A stretch of DNA of 48,840 bases from Lentilactobacillus diolivorans DSM 14421 (GTDB lineage: Bacteria; Bacillota; Bacilli; Lactobacillales; Lactobacillaceae): contig NZ_AZEY01000028.1 of NCBI RefSeq assembly GCF_001434255.1, positions 28,380 to 77,219 of the forward strand, written 5' to 3'. The position numbers were made by a program, and so were the translations under genes. Positions 1 through 7,254 of the stretch are shown here, in pieces. Position 1 is the stretch's first letter; each line of letters starts with the position of its first letter. The notes beneath the pieces are model-generated. The model saw nothing but the letters and a program-made list of their open reading frames with translations. It was not told where the DNA came from and did no database searches.

Positions 1-95
1 CCACGTTTCGGCTAAGTATGAAATTTTTTTAGGCTTAGACATTTAGATAAGTCCTTATACGGCCGGAAATTATCTTTTATCGCACTCTGATTTTA
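1..95 (+). repeat. Tail and decayed copy of the gene-end palindromic element
   Basis: The window opens with CCACGTTTCGGCTAAGTA, which matches the conserved right tail (CACGTTT..GGC) of the palindromic element found throughout the window, so the body of that copy lies off the left edge. A second, diverged right arm follows at about 53-90 (CTTATACGGCCGGAAATTAT, then a CGCACTCTGA end). It lies just past the stop codon of the minus-strand gene at 102. The match is partial and the copy looks decayed. Confidence 0.45.
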
Positions 96-101
96 GTTAA
101 T

Positions 102-356
102 TTAATCAGATCTGCCAACAAAAAATGACACCACTGCCACTAAGATAACGGCACCTAAGATAGAAGGTACCAGCGCCATACCGGCTAAGTGAGGTCCCCA
201 TGAGCCCAATAATGCTTGACCAATCGAAGAGCCGATTAAGCCGGCGATAATATTGGTGATACAACCCATGGATTTACCTCGATTAGTGATGGCACCAGCA
301 ATTACGCCGATGATGGCACCGACAATCAATACCCATATCCAATGCATCATAATCAC
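102..356 (-). CDS. GlsB/YeaQ/YmgE family small membrane protein
   Basis: An 84-residue, very hydrophobic protein with three predicted membrane helices (about 6-22, 32-50 and 58-80) and glycine-rich helix packing (VGAIIGVIAG, IIAGLIGSSIGQ). This pattern is that of the transglycosylase-associated / GlsB-YeaQ-YmgE stress-response membrane family, whose usual length is 80-90 residues. It probably sits in the cell membrane; members are linked to envelope or general stress, but no biochemical activity is established. Start: the upstream bases on the minus strand (AAAGGAAGTGATT) give a usable ribosome binding site. The 39-residue gene at 372-491 lies directly upstream on the same strand and may be co-transcribed. 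Confidence 0.8.
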   Translation of the reverse strand: MIMMHWIWVLIVGAIIGVIAGAITNRGKSMGCITNIIAGLIGSSIGQALLGSWGPHLAGMALVPSILGAVILVAVVSFFVGRSD

Positions 357-371
357 TTCCTTTAACTTGGA

Positions 372-491
372 TTAATTTCGCTTTTGACGATCCTTTCTAA
401 GTGAGTCGATTTGCTTATAAAGGGAAAATGCGAGTTGGCCAATTGCAATGATTGCAGATAGTTTGTACCAGAAACCACTATTTTTTTGCAT
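372..491 (-). CDS. Small single-helix membrane protein (39 aa), hypothetical
   Basis: The reading frame is open further upstream, but a clear AGGAGG lies seven bases before the ATG at 491, so the gene is taken as 39 codons. The product has one hydrophobic stretch (LSAIIAIGQLAFSLY) followed by a highly basic tail (KQIDSLRKDRQKRN), so an inner-membrane protein with a cytoplasmic positive C-terminus is likely. It ends about 15 bases before the GlsB-like gene on the same strand, which suggests a two-gene stress-related transcript. No family is recognised. The strong ribosome binding site is the main evidence that it is real. Confidence 0.55.
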   Translation of the reverse strand: MQKNSGFWYKLSAIIAIGQLAFSLYKQIDSLRKDRQKRN

Positions 492-786
492 GCTAATGCC
501 TCCTAATATTTTGAAAATCAAGGGGTAACGGTTTGATGATTTTAGGACAATTAGAACTGGATTTAAGTAATCCACTTTCCTGCGATAACCAATTTACTAA
601 CGTAATTTCATGGTAACAAGGCCGGGATTGGCTGTCTAATTTGTGAACTGGTAATTGAATCCCAATCAGCAATGAGGGATGCTTTTGTTCAAATATGTGC
701 GCATCATTCTAACAGTGATGTGGCGATTGAATACCGCCAATTTATTCTACAAATATTAAAAGCCATTGATTTATCCGTATCAATAT

Positions 787-817
787 TTTACAATTAGGTA
801 GTAAACGTAATTATACT
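787..817 (+). promoter_or_regulatory. Candidate promoter of araBD
   Basis: TTTACA (787-792) and TATACT (812-817) are separated by 19 bases, slightly long for a sigma-A promoter, and lie about 25 bases before the araB ATG. An imperfect dyad, GTAAACGTAATTATACTA, covers the -10 and could hold an operator. No clear AraR box or cre site was seen. The rest of the gap between 492 and 786 shows nothing convincing. Confidence 0.35.
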
Positions 818-842
818 ATGTAGTACTCTGGAGGATTTAACG

Positions 843-2450
843 ATGGACGAAAGTCGCGTACGAAATGAAATTGTAAGCGGAAACATTTCACTGGGTATCG
901 AGCTGGGATCAACCCGAATTAAAGCGGTCTTGGTTACGGATGATTTCCAGACAATTGCTTCTGGTGATTATCTTTGGGAAAACGAATTAGATAATGGTAT
1001 TTGGACCTATCCGCTTGAAAAAGTTTGGGACGGTATTCAAACCAGTTATGCAACCTTAGCACTTCAAGTTCATGATAAATTTGGAGTTGATTTAAAGAAA
1101 ATTGGGGCAATTGGTGTCAGTGCAATGATGCACGGATACATGGCCTTTGATAAACAGAACGAACTCTTAGTACCTTTTAGAACTTGGCGGAATAATATTA
1201 CCGGCCAAGCTGCCGAGGCATTAACTAAGCTATTTAACTTCAATATCCCAGAACGTTGGAGTATTGCACATCTCTATCAAGCAATTCTTAATAATGAAGA
1301 TCATGTTAAGAACGTTGATTTCATCACGACTCTGGCCGGCTATGTGACTTGGAAATTATCTGGTGAAAAGGTTTTAGGTGTGGGAGATGCTTCTGGTGTC
1401 TTCCCGATTGACGATCAAGCTGTTAACTATAATAAGGAAATGATCGACAAGTTTACCAGTTTGCCGGAAGTTCAAAAATATCCTTGGAGCCTGCCTGATA
1501 TTTTGCCGACTGTTTTACCTGCTGGTAAGAAGGCTGGCGAATTGACTGCCGATGGTGCCAAATTGTTGGATCAAAGCGGCCAACTTGAAGCCGGATCATT
1601 AATTGCGCCCCCTGAAGGCGATGCAGGGACTGGGATGGTTTCAACCAACAGTGTTAAGAAGCGAACTGGTAACATTTCAGCCGGCACATCAGCTTTCTCA
1701 ATGGTTGTCTTGGATCGTCCAATGAAAGCTGTTCACCGTGATATCGATATGGTAACCACGCCGGACGGTGCCCCAGTTGCCATGGTTCATACCAACAATA
1801 GTTCTTCTGATATTAACGCGTGGGTTGGTTTATTTGGCGAATTTGCCAAAGCACTTGGCCTGCAGCTTAAACCGGATGATCTTTATGGCACTTTGTTTGC
1901 CGAATCAGTTAAGGGCGATCAGGATGCCGGCGGCCTAGTTAACTATGCCTACCTTTCAGGTGAGAATATTACCAAGATGCCAGAAGGTCGACCACTATTT
2001 GTTCGTAAACCTGATGCAAAATTGAATTTGGCCAACTTTATTAAGACTCAAATCTATTCAGCATTTGCACCCCTCAAAATTGGGATGGATATCTTATTAC
2101 GCGAAGAGCACATTAAGACCAATGTGTTGGTTGCTCAAGGTGGGATTTTCAAGACGCCCGTTGTTGCCCAACAAGTCTTAGCTGATGCCCTTAACACGCC
2201 GATTTCTGTTATGGAAAATGCCGGTGAAGGTGGTCCATGGGGAATGGCTGTCCTAGCGCTCTTCTGTGTCAACCGTAAGAACGGCGAATCACTTGAAGAC
2301 TATTTGGCCAACCGGGTATTTAAGGATGCAACTAAAGCAACCTTGTTCCCAGAGCCTGCCAGTGTTCAGGGATACGATAAATTCATCGACAACTACAAGG
2401 TTGCCTTGCCAGTTGAAAGTGAAGCTGTTAAATCAATGAAAATGAAGTAA
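843..2450 (+). CDS. araB: L-ribulokinase (FGGY carbohydrate kinase)
   Basis: Phosphorylates L-ribulose to L-ribulose 5-phosphate with ATP, the second step of L-arabinose use, in the cytoplasm. The 535-residue protein has the two actin-like FGGY domains: an N-terminal phosphate-binding motif (LGIELGSTRIKAVL, about residues 17-30), the loop PPEGDAGTGM near residue 255 and GNISAGTSAFSMV near 277. Length and sequence style match the L-ribulokinases of lactobacilli, which differ from the enterobacterial AraB. Start: CTGGAGGATTTAACG puts a good ribosome binding site before ATG 843. It is followed after 20 bases by araD, so the two form an operon. A xylulokinase or gluconokinase is the main alternative, but the araD neighbour argues for arabinose. 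araA (isomerase), usually next, is not in this window. Confidence 0.85.
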   Translation: MDESRVRNEIVSGNISLGIELGSTRIKAVLVTDDFQTIASGDYLWENELDNGIWTYPLEKVWDGIQTSYATLALQVHDKFGVDLKKIGAIGVSAMMHGYMAFDKQNELLVPFRTWRNNITGQAAEALTKLFNFNIPERWSIAHLYQAILNNEDHVKNVDFITTLAGYVTWKLSGEKVLGVGDASGVFPIDDQAVNYNKEMIDKFTSLPEVQKYPWSLPDILPTVLPAGKKAGELTADGAKLLDQSGQLEAGSLIAPPEGDAGTGMVSTNSVKKRTGNISAGTSAFSMVVLDRPMKAVHRDIDMVTTPDGAPVAMVHTNNSSSDINAWVGLFGEFAKALGLQLKPDDLYGTLFAESVKGDQDAGGLVNYAYLSGENITKMPEGRPLFVRKPDAKLNLANFIKTQIYSAFAPLKIGMDILLREEHIKTNVLVAQGGIFKTPVVAQQVLADALNTPISVMENAGEGGPWGMAVLALFCVNRKNGESLEDYLANRVFKDATKATLFPEPASVQGYDKFIDNYKVALPVESEAVKSMKMK

Positions 2451-2470
2451 AAACGAAAGGTGAATCAATC

Positions 2471-3205
2471 ATGTTAGAAGAACTTAAGCAAGAAGTTTAT
2501 GAAGCAAACATGCAGCTTCCTAAGTTGGACCTTGTTACTTTTACTTGGGGAAACGTTTCCGGAATTGACCGTGACAAGGGATTATTTGTCATCAAACCCT
2601 CTGGTGTGCCATATGACAAGATGAAAGCATCAGACATGGTGGTTGTTGATTTGAATGGTAAGGTTGTTGAGGGTGACATGAATCCATCAAGTGATACCCC
2701 AACTCATACTTACTTGTATAACCATTTTCCAAATATTGGCGGAATTACCCATACCCATTCACCTTGGGCGGTTTCTTTCGCTGCTGCCAAGATGGATGTT
2801 CCGGCTGTAAGTACAACCCACGCCGATACTTTCTATGGCGATGTGCCATGTGCACCAGCCTTAACAGAAGAACAGATCAAGGAAGCTTACGAGTTGAATA
2901 CTGGTAAGGTTATCGTTGATGAATTTGAAAAACGTGGCGTTGATCCGGATGCTGTTCCTGCTGTCTTAGTTAGCCAACATGGTCCATTTGCATGGGGCCC
3001 AACACCCGACAAATCAGTATATAATGCCAAGGTGCTTGAGGTATCAGCAGAAATTAGTTATCACGCATTGCAACTAACACGTGATGAAATCCATGTACCA
3101 CAATATCTCTTGGATAAGCATTATTATCGTAAACATGGTAAGAATGCGTACTATGGTCAAAACAGTGCAAAGTCAAAGACGCATGCGGAACATGAAAAAA
3201 ACTAG
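2471..3205 (+). CDS. araD: L-ribulose-5-phosphate 4-epimerase
   Basis: Converts L-ribulose 5-phosphate to D-xylulose 5-phosphate, which feeds the phosphoketolase or pentose phosphate route. The 244-residue length fits the class II aldolase/AraD family. Visible motifs are GNVSGID near residue 26, KPSGVPY near 44 (phosphate binding), the metal-binding histidines in THTHSPW near 93, and SQHGPFAWG near 169. It lies 20 bases after araB with its own AAAGGTG-type ribosome binding site, so it is translated from the same transcript. Its stop codon TAG (3203-3205) is also the first three bases of a palindromic element, so any operon continuation to araA is interrupted here. The C-terminal tail is lysine- and histidine-rich. 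Confidence 0.92.
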   Translation: MLEELKQEVYEANMQLPKLDLVTFTWGNVSGIDRDKGLFVIKPSGVPYDKMKASDMVVVDLNGKVVEGDMNPSSDTPTHTYLYNHFPNIGGITHTHSPWAVSFAAAKMDVPAVSTTHADTFYGDVPCAPALTEEQIKEAYELNTGKVIVDEFEKRGVDPDAVPAVLVSQHGPFAWGPTPDKSVYNAKVLEVSAEISYHALQLTRDEIHVPQYLLDKHYYRKHGKNAYYGQNSAKSKTHAEHEKN

Positions 3206-3432
3206 AGTGTGACATGAAGCGCTTAGATCCCAGAATATAAAGACAAACAACCGGATATCCCTGAATTTGGGATATCCGGTTGTTTGTCTTTATATGGCCG
3301 GGATCTGCTTCATGGCACACGTTTCAGCACAGTAACCCGGTCAGCAGCCGATATCCCGGTTTTGGGATATCGGCCGAAGTGCTTTATATGGCCGGGAGCT
3401 GCTTGTTGGCACACGTTTCGGCTGTAGTAACC
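3203..3432 (+). repeat. Gene-end palindromic element, full copy plus one tandem half unit
   Basis: The full copy (3203-3337) begins with the araD stop codon TAG. Outer stem: GTGACATGAAGC pairs with GCTTCATGGCAC. Second stem: AGATCCC pairs with GGGATCT. The conserved internal loop is AGA against GGCC. The inner palindrome is ACAACCGGATATCCC with its complement around a TGAATTT loop. The tail is CACGTTTCAGCACAGTAACC. A second unit (3338-3432) keeps only a small hairpin (GCCGATATCCC / GGGATATCGGC), a right core TTATATGGCCGGGAGC and another tail. The remaining gap to 3588 shows nothing further. There is no T-run, so it is not a standard intrinsic terminator. Confidence 0.85.
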
Positions 3433-3588
3433 TAAATGTGAACGAGTCATAGGTTATGATTACTTTTTGGAATTGCAGTAAAATTAAATTATCAAACTAT
3501 TTGTCACTAAAGTAATCATTTATTACTAAGGGAATCGCATCATTCAAAAATGGTTGTTGGTCTAACGTTATTATGCCAAGCCAAATGT

Positions 3589-4491
3589 TTATTGATGAAT
3601 TTTCACAAAATTAGGGTTCTGATACTCTGGATTTGGATAATGATAAAATCCTTCACCAGTAGCGACTCCCAACCTATTAGCCTCTACATATTCGGCCAGT
3701 TTATTAGCTATCTTCTTATAATTGCTGTCTTTTGAATTTTTATAAAATTCCATTTCAATATTAAACGCGGTGTTTAACCCCATAATGTCAAGGAATCCAA
3801 ACGGACCACGGTCAACTCCCATACTAACCATCCAATTCTTATCGATAGAAATTGGATCCGCAAAACCATTTGCCCAAAGAGATAATGCTGCATTAATCAT
3901 TGGTAAGAAAATTGAATTCATCACATATCCTGAAATTTCTTTTTTTATAAAAATGGGGATCATGTGAATCTTTTTGGCAAAGTCTTCGGCATCGTCGATG
4001 GTAGCCTGTGGTGTTCCAGGAGCCCACATCAATTCTGCTACGTTGTGTAGCCAAATTAAATTTGCAAAATGCATCGCCATAAATCGGTCTTTATTGGGTA
4101 CAAAATTAATCAATTGACTTGGAATTAAGGTAGATGAATTTGTTAGCAACAAAGTTTTATCACCAATATAAGGCATAAGTTTTTTGAAGGTTGATTCTTT
4201 AATATCTATGCGTTCAGGAACAGCTTCAACGATCACATCTGCAGCCGTAATTGCCGATTTCAAGCTTGTTGTAAATGAAAGATGCTTACTGGCTTTGGCA
4301 ATTTGCTCATCGGTAGCTTTGATATCGTGTTTGTATTGATTAGGATATGTGGCAATCTTGTTATTTGCATTACTAATTGCCTTATCTGAAATATCGTAAA
4401 TAATCGTCTGTAGTCCTGAAAAAGCAGATTGATAAGCAATCTGACTACCCAGAACACCACCACCTAAAATAACAACTTTTTTGATATCCAT
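3589..4491 (-). CDS. 3-hydroxyacyl-CoA dehydrogenase family protein
   Basis: An NAD-dependent dehydrogenase of the 3-hydroxybutyryl-CoA dehydrogenase type, 300 residues, cytoplasmic. The N-terminus carries the Rossmann dinucleotide motif ILGGGVLGSQIAY (about residues 8-20) followed by an acidic YDIS at the end of the second strand, favouring NAD. The later segments AVPERIDIK and TNSSTLIPSQL, and the C-terminal helical dimerisation domain with GPFGFLDIMGL, are typical of the family. The true substrate is unknown: lactobacilli generally lack a full beta-oxidation pathway, and no thiolase or enoyl-CoA hydratase is nearby. A cre site overlaps its promoter, so glucose repression is likely. It stands alone on the minus strand. 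Confidence 0.8.
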   Translation of the reverse strand: MDIKKVVILGGGVLGSQIAYQSAFSGLQTIIYDISDKAISNANNKIATYPNQYKHDIKATDEQIAKASKHLSFTTSLKSAITAADVIVEAVPERIDIKESTFKKLMPYIGDKTLLLTNSSTLIPSQLINFVPNKDRFMAMHFANLIWLHNVAELMWAPGTPQATIDDAEDFAKKIHMIPIFIKKEISGYVMNSIFLPMINAALSLWANGFADPISIDKNWMVSMGVDRGPFGFLDIMGLNTAFNIEMEFYKNSKDSNYKKIANKLAEYVEANRLGVATGEGFYHYPNPEYQNPNFVKIHQ

Positions 4492-4519
4492 AATATCAGT
4501 CCCTTCTGACTTTACGATT

Positions 4520-4548
4520 ATTTTATCTCTATGTGAAAGCGTTTACAA
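4520..4548 (-). promoter_or_regulatory. Promoter with overlapping CcpA (cre) site
   Basis: On the minus strand TTGTAA (4543-4548) and TAAAAT (4520-4525) are exactly 17 bases apart, 29 bases upstream of the hydroxyacyl-CoA dehydrogenase start. The 14-base sequence TGAAAGCGTTTACA at 4534-4547 matches the cre consensus TGNAARCGNTTNCA at every position and overlaps the -35 box and spacer. A CcpA molecule bound there would block RNA polymerase, so carbon catabolite repression of the gene is predicted. Confidence 0.75.
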
Positions 4549-4619
4549 TGAAAGTGCCGGATCTGAACTCAATTTTGGTTAAATGAATTATGTCAGGTGA
4601 AACTCGCAGGGCATAGCTC

Positions 4620-4690
4620 ATTATGACTGTTATTACATATGGCGGGAAGCGGTTTATTATCACGCATTTCGATGTAAGAATCACAAGCAT
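4620..4690 (+). repeat. Decayed right half of the palindromic element
   Basis: The segment around TTACATATGGCGGGAAGCGG, followed by TTATTATCACGCATTTCGAT, aligns with the right core and tail of the element family (TTATATGGCCGGGAGC..CACGTTTCGGCA) with many substitutions. No left arm is visible. It sits in the 338-base gap between two divergent genes, away from any 3' end, which may explain why it has decayed. The rest of the gap up to 4829 shows only a weak TATACT at about 4784-4790 that could belong to the next gene. Confidence 0.45.
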
Positions 4691-4829
4691 GAAAGTGTCA
4701 GTTCCAATGTGAGATAACTCATAATTACAGCGATAGGCTGGCTCTCCAGTGATTATGGCTCGATGGATATAGCCAAGTTCACATCAAAAGACTATACTGG
4801 TGTATATTTTGAAAAATGGAGATTTCTAA

Positions 4830-5663
4830 ATGCAAAAGAAATTAAAGGATCGCCTCGATGTATTTGTCGATGCGATTATTGCAATTTTGATTACGGTGAT
4901 GGTGTTAGAGCTACCAATTGAGATTACCAATGGTGTCTTGAATTATCAAAGTTTGTTCACGGCGATTGGCATTTACGCGGTTAGTTTTTGTTTTATTGCC
5001 AACTTGTGGTATCAACACGCAGTTGTTTTTAATGAAGTTGAGAAGGTTTCAAATGGACTGGTCGTTGTTGATTTGATCTTAATCTTTTTTGCGTCGTTGA
5101 TCCCAACGTTTACTCGGCTAATGGCAATCGATACCAATTCAATGACGGTTGTAATGTACGGCGTACTGGATTTAATTATTTCAGTCCTGTTTCGGCGAAT
5201 TGTCAGGTCAATTGTCCACGATAAATACACTGACAAGGATGATATGCGAAAATTGTACAATGTGATTTATGGACGAGCGTTTTACGAATCTTGGGTTTCT
5301 TATGCGGTTTTGATTGTCATTGGTTATTTTTTACCGAAATTTTCACTGATTCTTTTCATCATTATTCCCATTCGGTCATTTATTCGCCATGCGGCTGATA
5401 ATGAGGAGTTTAATGATATCGGTGATTTGGGTAGTCATGGCAGGGAAGCGTTTGTGAATTTATCAGCCAGTCAACGGCGATTATTTAAACGTTTGGCTCA
5501 TGATTATCGGAATCGGACAAGGACGATTGGTAGCAACCCGGAAGCTCAAAAGCAGGCTTGGCAGGATTTTTCTCAGCAAGTTGAAAAGGAATTAAATTTA
5601 TCAGCGGCTGACGTTATGAAGTGGTCCCACCAAGATCATCATCAGGGGCGTGAGCGAGACTAA
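4830..5663 (+). CDS. TMEM175-family (DUF1211) putative potassium channel
   Basis: The first helix (residues about 8-28) contains the signature of the family, here FVDAIIAILITVMVLEL, close to the F-S-D pore-helix motif of TMEM175 channels with serine replaced by valine. Six hydrophobic helices cover residues 8-185. A soluble, charged C-terminal tail of about 90 residues follows (from about RHAADNEEF), longer than in most bacterial members. Family members are potassium-permeable channels of the plasma membrane that work as tetramers. Start: GAAAAATGGAGATTTCTAA gives a ribosome binding site before ATG 4830. It appears to be a single-gene unit, and the downstream glycosyltransferase is 69 bases away. 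The ion preference here is an inference from family membership. Confidence 0.75.
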   Translation: MQKKLKDRLDVFVDAIIAILITVMVLELPIEITNGVLNYQSLFTAIGIYAVSFCFIANLWYQHAVVFNEVEKVSNGLVVVDLILIFFASLIPTFTRLMAIDTNSMTVVMYGVLDLIISVLFRRIVRSIVHDKYTDKDDMRKLYNVIYGRAFYESWVSYAVLIVIGYFLPKFSLILFIIIPIRSFIRHAADNEEFNDIGDLGSHGREAFVNLSASQRRLFKRLAHDYRNRTRTIGSNPEAQKQAWQDFSQQVEKELNLSAADVMKWSHQDHHQGRERD

Positions 5664-5732
5664 GTGTAATTAATTGACCAACCTCCCTTCAAAGATTAAA
5701 CTGACTGCAAAATATGAATGGAGGCGTTTACC

Positions 5733-6473
5733 ATGGCTGATAAACCCTTAGTAACAATTTCAATTCCCACCTATAACTTGGGCAACTATCTGGAAAAAAC
5801 GCTGAATAGTGTCTTTAAACAAACCTATCAAAATTTTGAAATTATTTTAGTTGATGATGCGTCAACTGATCGAACGGCTGAAACGATTGCAGCCGTTGCC
5901 AAAAAGGACGATCGGATTAGACCATACTATTTTGAAAAGCATGAAGGAGTTTCAAAAGCGCGTAACTATGCAATTGATCATGCTAAAGGTGACATTATCG
6001 TCTTTGTTGATGGCGATGACTTGCTGGACCCCAAATACTTGGAGGTCATGGTGACTGGGTTGGCTGATCCTAAAGTTGACCTGATGATTGTTGGCTTTAG
6101 CTGGGGCTGGCGAGGTGGCTACGATCGTGAGCAAAATCCGCAGTATGAGACGGTAACCAAACGGCGGGCTTATGATTCTATTAATTACCGTGGTGACAAT
6201 ATTGGTGGTTATACTTGGAACAAAGGCTTTCGGATGTCAATTATTCGGGATAACCGGATTCGATTTGATGAGTCAATTGATTTAGCTGAAGACCTGTTAT
6301 TTACCGCGGATTACATGTTGGCTTCCCATAAATTTTTACTCTATGAGGCACCTCTTTACAACAAAGTTAACCGAAGTAACAGTATTATCCATAGTGCCAC
6401 ATATCAAATGAGGGCTAAGGAGCAGGTTGTTCGGCGGCATATTGATGAGATGGGCATGGACTTAACAGTGTAA
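5733..6473 (+). CDS. Family 2 glycosyltransferase
   Basis: A GT-A fold inverting glycosyltransferase of 246 residues that transfers a sugar from a nucleotide-sugar donor, probably to a cell-surface glycan. Motifs are the N-terminal ISIPTYNLGNYLEKTLNSV, the nucleotide-binding LVDDASTDRT, the metal-binding DxD type FVDGDDLLDP near residue 95, and a late acidic LAEDLLF that could hold the catalytic base. An ATG also exists at 5718, but GGAGG at 5720-5724 sits eight bases before ATG 5733, so the later start is chosen. It is somewhat short and lacks the C-terminal extension or membrane anchor seen in many relatives. Acceptor and donor cannot be told. There is no polysaccharide cluster nearby, and it is followed by a strong terminator. 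Confidence 0.85.
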   Translation: MADKPLVTISIPTYNLGNYLEKTLNSVFKQTYQNFEIILVDDASTDRTAETIAAVAKKDDRIRPYYFEKHEGVSKARNYAIDHAKGDIIVFVDGDDLLDPKYLEVMVTGLADPKVDLMIVGFSWGWRGGYDREQNPQYETVTKRRAYDSINYRGDNIGGYTWNKGFRMSIIRDNRIRFDESIDLAEDLLFTADYMLASHKFLLYEAPLYNKVNRSNSIIHSATYQMRAKEQVVRRHIDEMGMDLTV

Positions 6474-6521
6474 ATGGCAATTGCACTCCTTGTTGTTATA
6501 CCTGATTTTAAAAAATAAAGA

Positions 6522-6562
6522 CCTCACCAAACCAAATTTTATTAGAATTTGGTTTGGTGAGG
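6522..6562. terminator. Bidirectional intrinsic terminator between convergent genes
   Basis: A 17-bp perfect stem (CCTCACCAAACCAAATT and its complement) with a 7-base loop. An A-rich run lies on the left and CCTTTAG on the right, so it can end transcription of the glycosyltransferase and, from the other side, of the TetR operon. Confidence 0.8.
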
Positions 6563-6589
6563 CCTTTAGTCATTATTAAAAAAATCAGC

Positions 6590-7231
6590 TTAGGGTGTTA
6601 GTCCTCTTATTAGAAATTCTGCTGCTTCTTTACTTGCTTGATTTGTGTTGATGGGTTGATTGGCCAGTGCTGCGGGAAGAACGTATCCCATAACGGTTGT
6701 CACAAGGTAGCGTGCAATTCGAATGAGGGGCCATTTGATTAATTCCCCGCTTCTTTGATAGTGACGGAATGCTGTTCCGAGTGGCCCGGAAATCAAATTA
6801 TCCAGGAGATGACCAAGTCCGGTTAACATTTCTTGGTTGGTAATCGCTTCTTGAAGCACAATTCGCAGTTGGGGCATGTTATCGACGGCAAAATCCATTC
6901 GATTTTTAATGACTGTTTCAAGAAAGCGACTAAAGTCTGGGTAAGGTGGCGTTATCACTGCTTCAGTAAATTCATGAGCGGCTTTCGGAACAACCCGCTG
7001 AATGAAAGGACCGATGATTGCGGCAAGAATTCCCTCCTTGGTTTTAAACTGTTTATAAACAGTGCCTTCTGAAACGCCGGCCATCTGTGCAATGTCACTG
7101 GTGCTGGTATTATTAAATCCCTTTTCGGAAAATAGCGTTAAACTGGCTCGCAGAACGGCCTTCTGTTTATCAGTCAGTTCGAGTTCGTTCAAACTCTCGG
7201 CAAATAGTGCCTGGATATTGTTGATTGCCAT
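6590..7231 (-). CDS. TetR/AcrR family transcriptional regulator
   Basis: A 213-residue one-component repressor. The N-terminal helix-turn-helix is typical: LFSEKGFNNTSTSDIAQMAG followed by VSEGTVYKQFKTKEGIL, residues about 33-69. The remainder is an all-helical ligand and dimerisation domain without recognisable ligand specificity. It is the last gene of a minus-strand operon with an ABC ATPase and an ABC-2 permease, preceded by AAAAGGAGGCC. By position it probably represses the operon promoter, where an imperfect 18-bp palindrome covers the start site (9211-9228), and is released by a compound the exporter handles. That is inference. Confidence 0.85.
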   Translation of the reverse strand: MAINNIQALFAESLNELELTDKQKAVLRASLTLFSEKGFNNTSTSDIAQMAGVSEGTVYKQFKTKEGILAAIIGPFIQRVVPKAAHEFTEAVITPPYPDFSRFLETVIKNRMDFAVDNMPQLRIVLQEAITNQEMLTGLGHLLDNLISGPLGTAFRHYQRSGELIKWPLIRIARYLVTTVMGYVLPAALANQPINTNQASKEAAEFLIRGLTP

Positions 7232-7254
7232 CGTATTCGGTGGCCTCCTTTTGA

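Noticed and set aside
5718-5732. Earlier ATG for the glycosyltransferase
   Set aside because: The GGAGG ribosome binding site lies inside this extension and fits the ATG at 5733.
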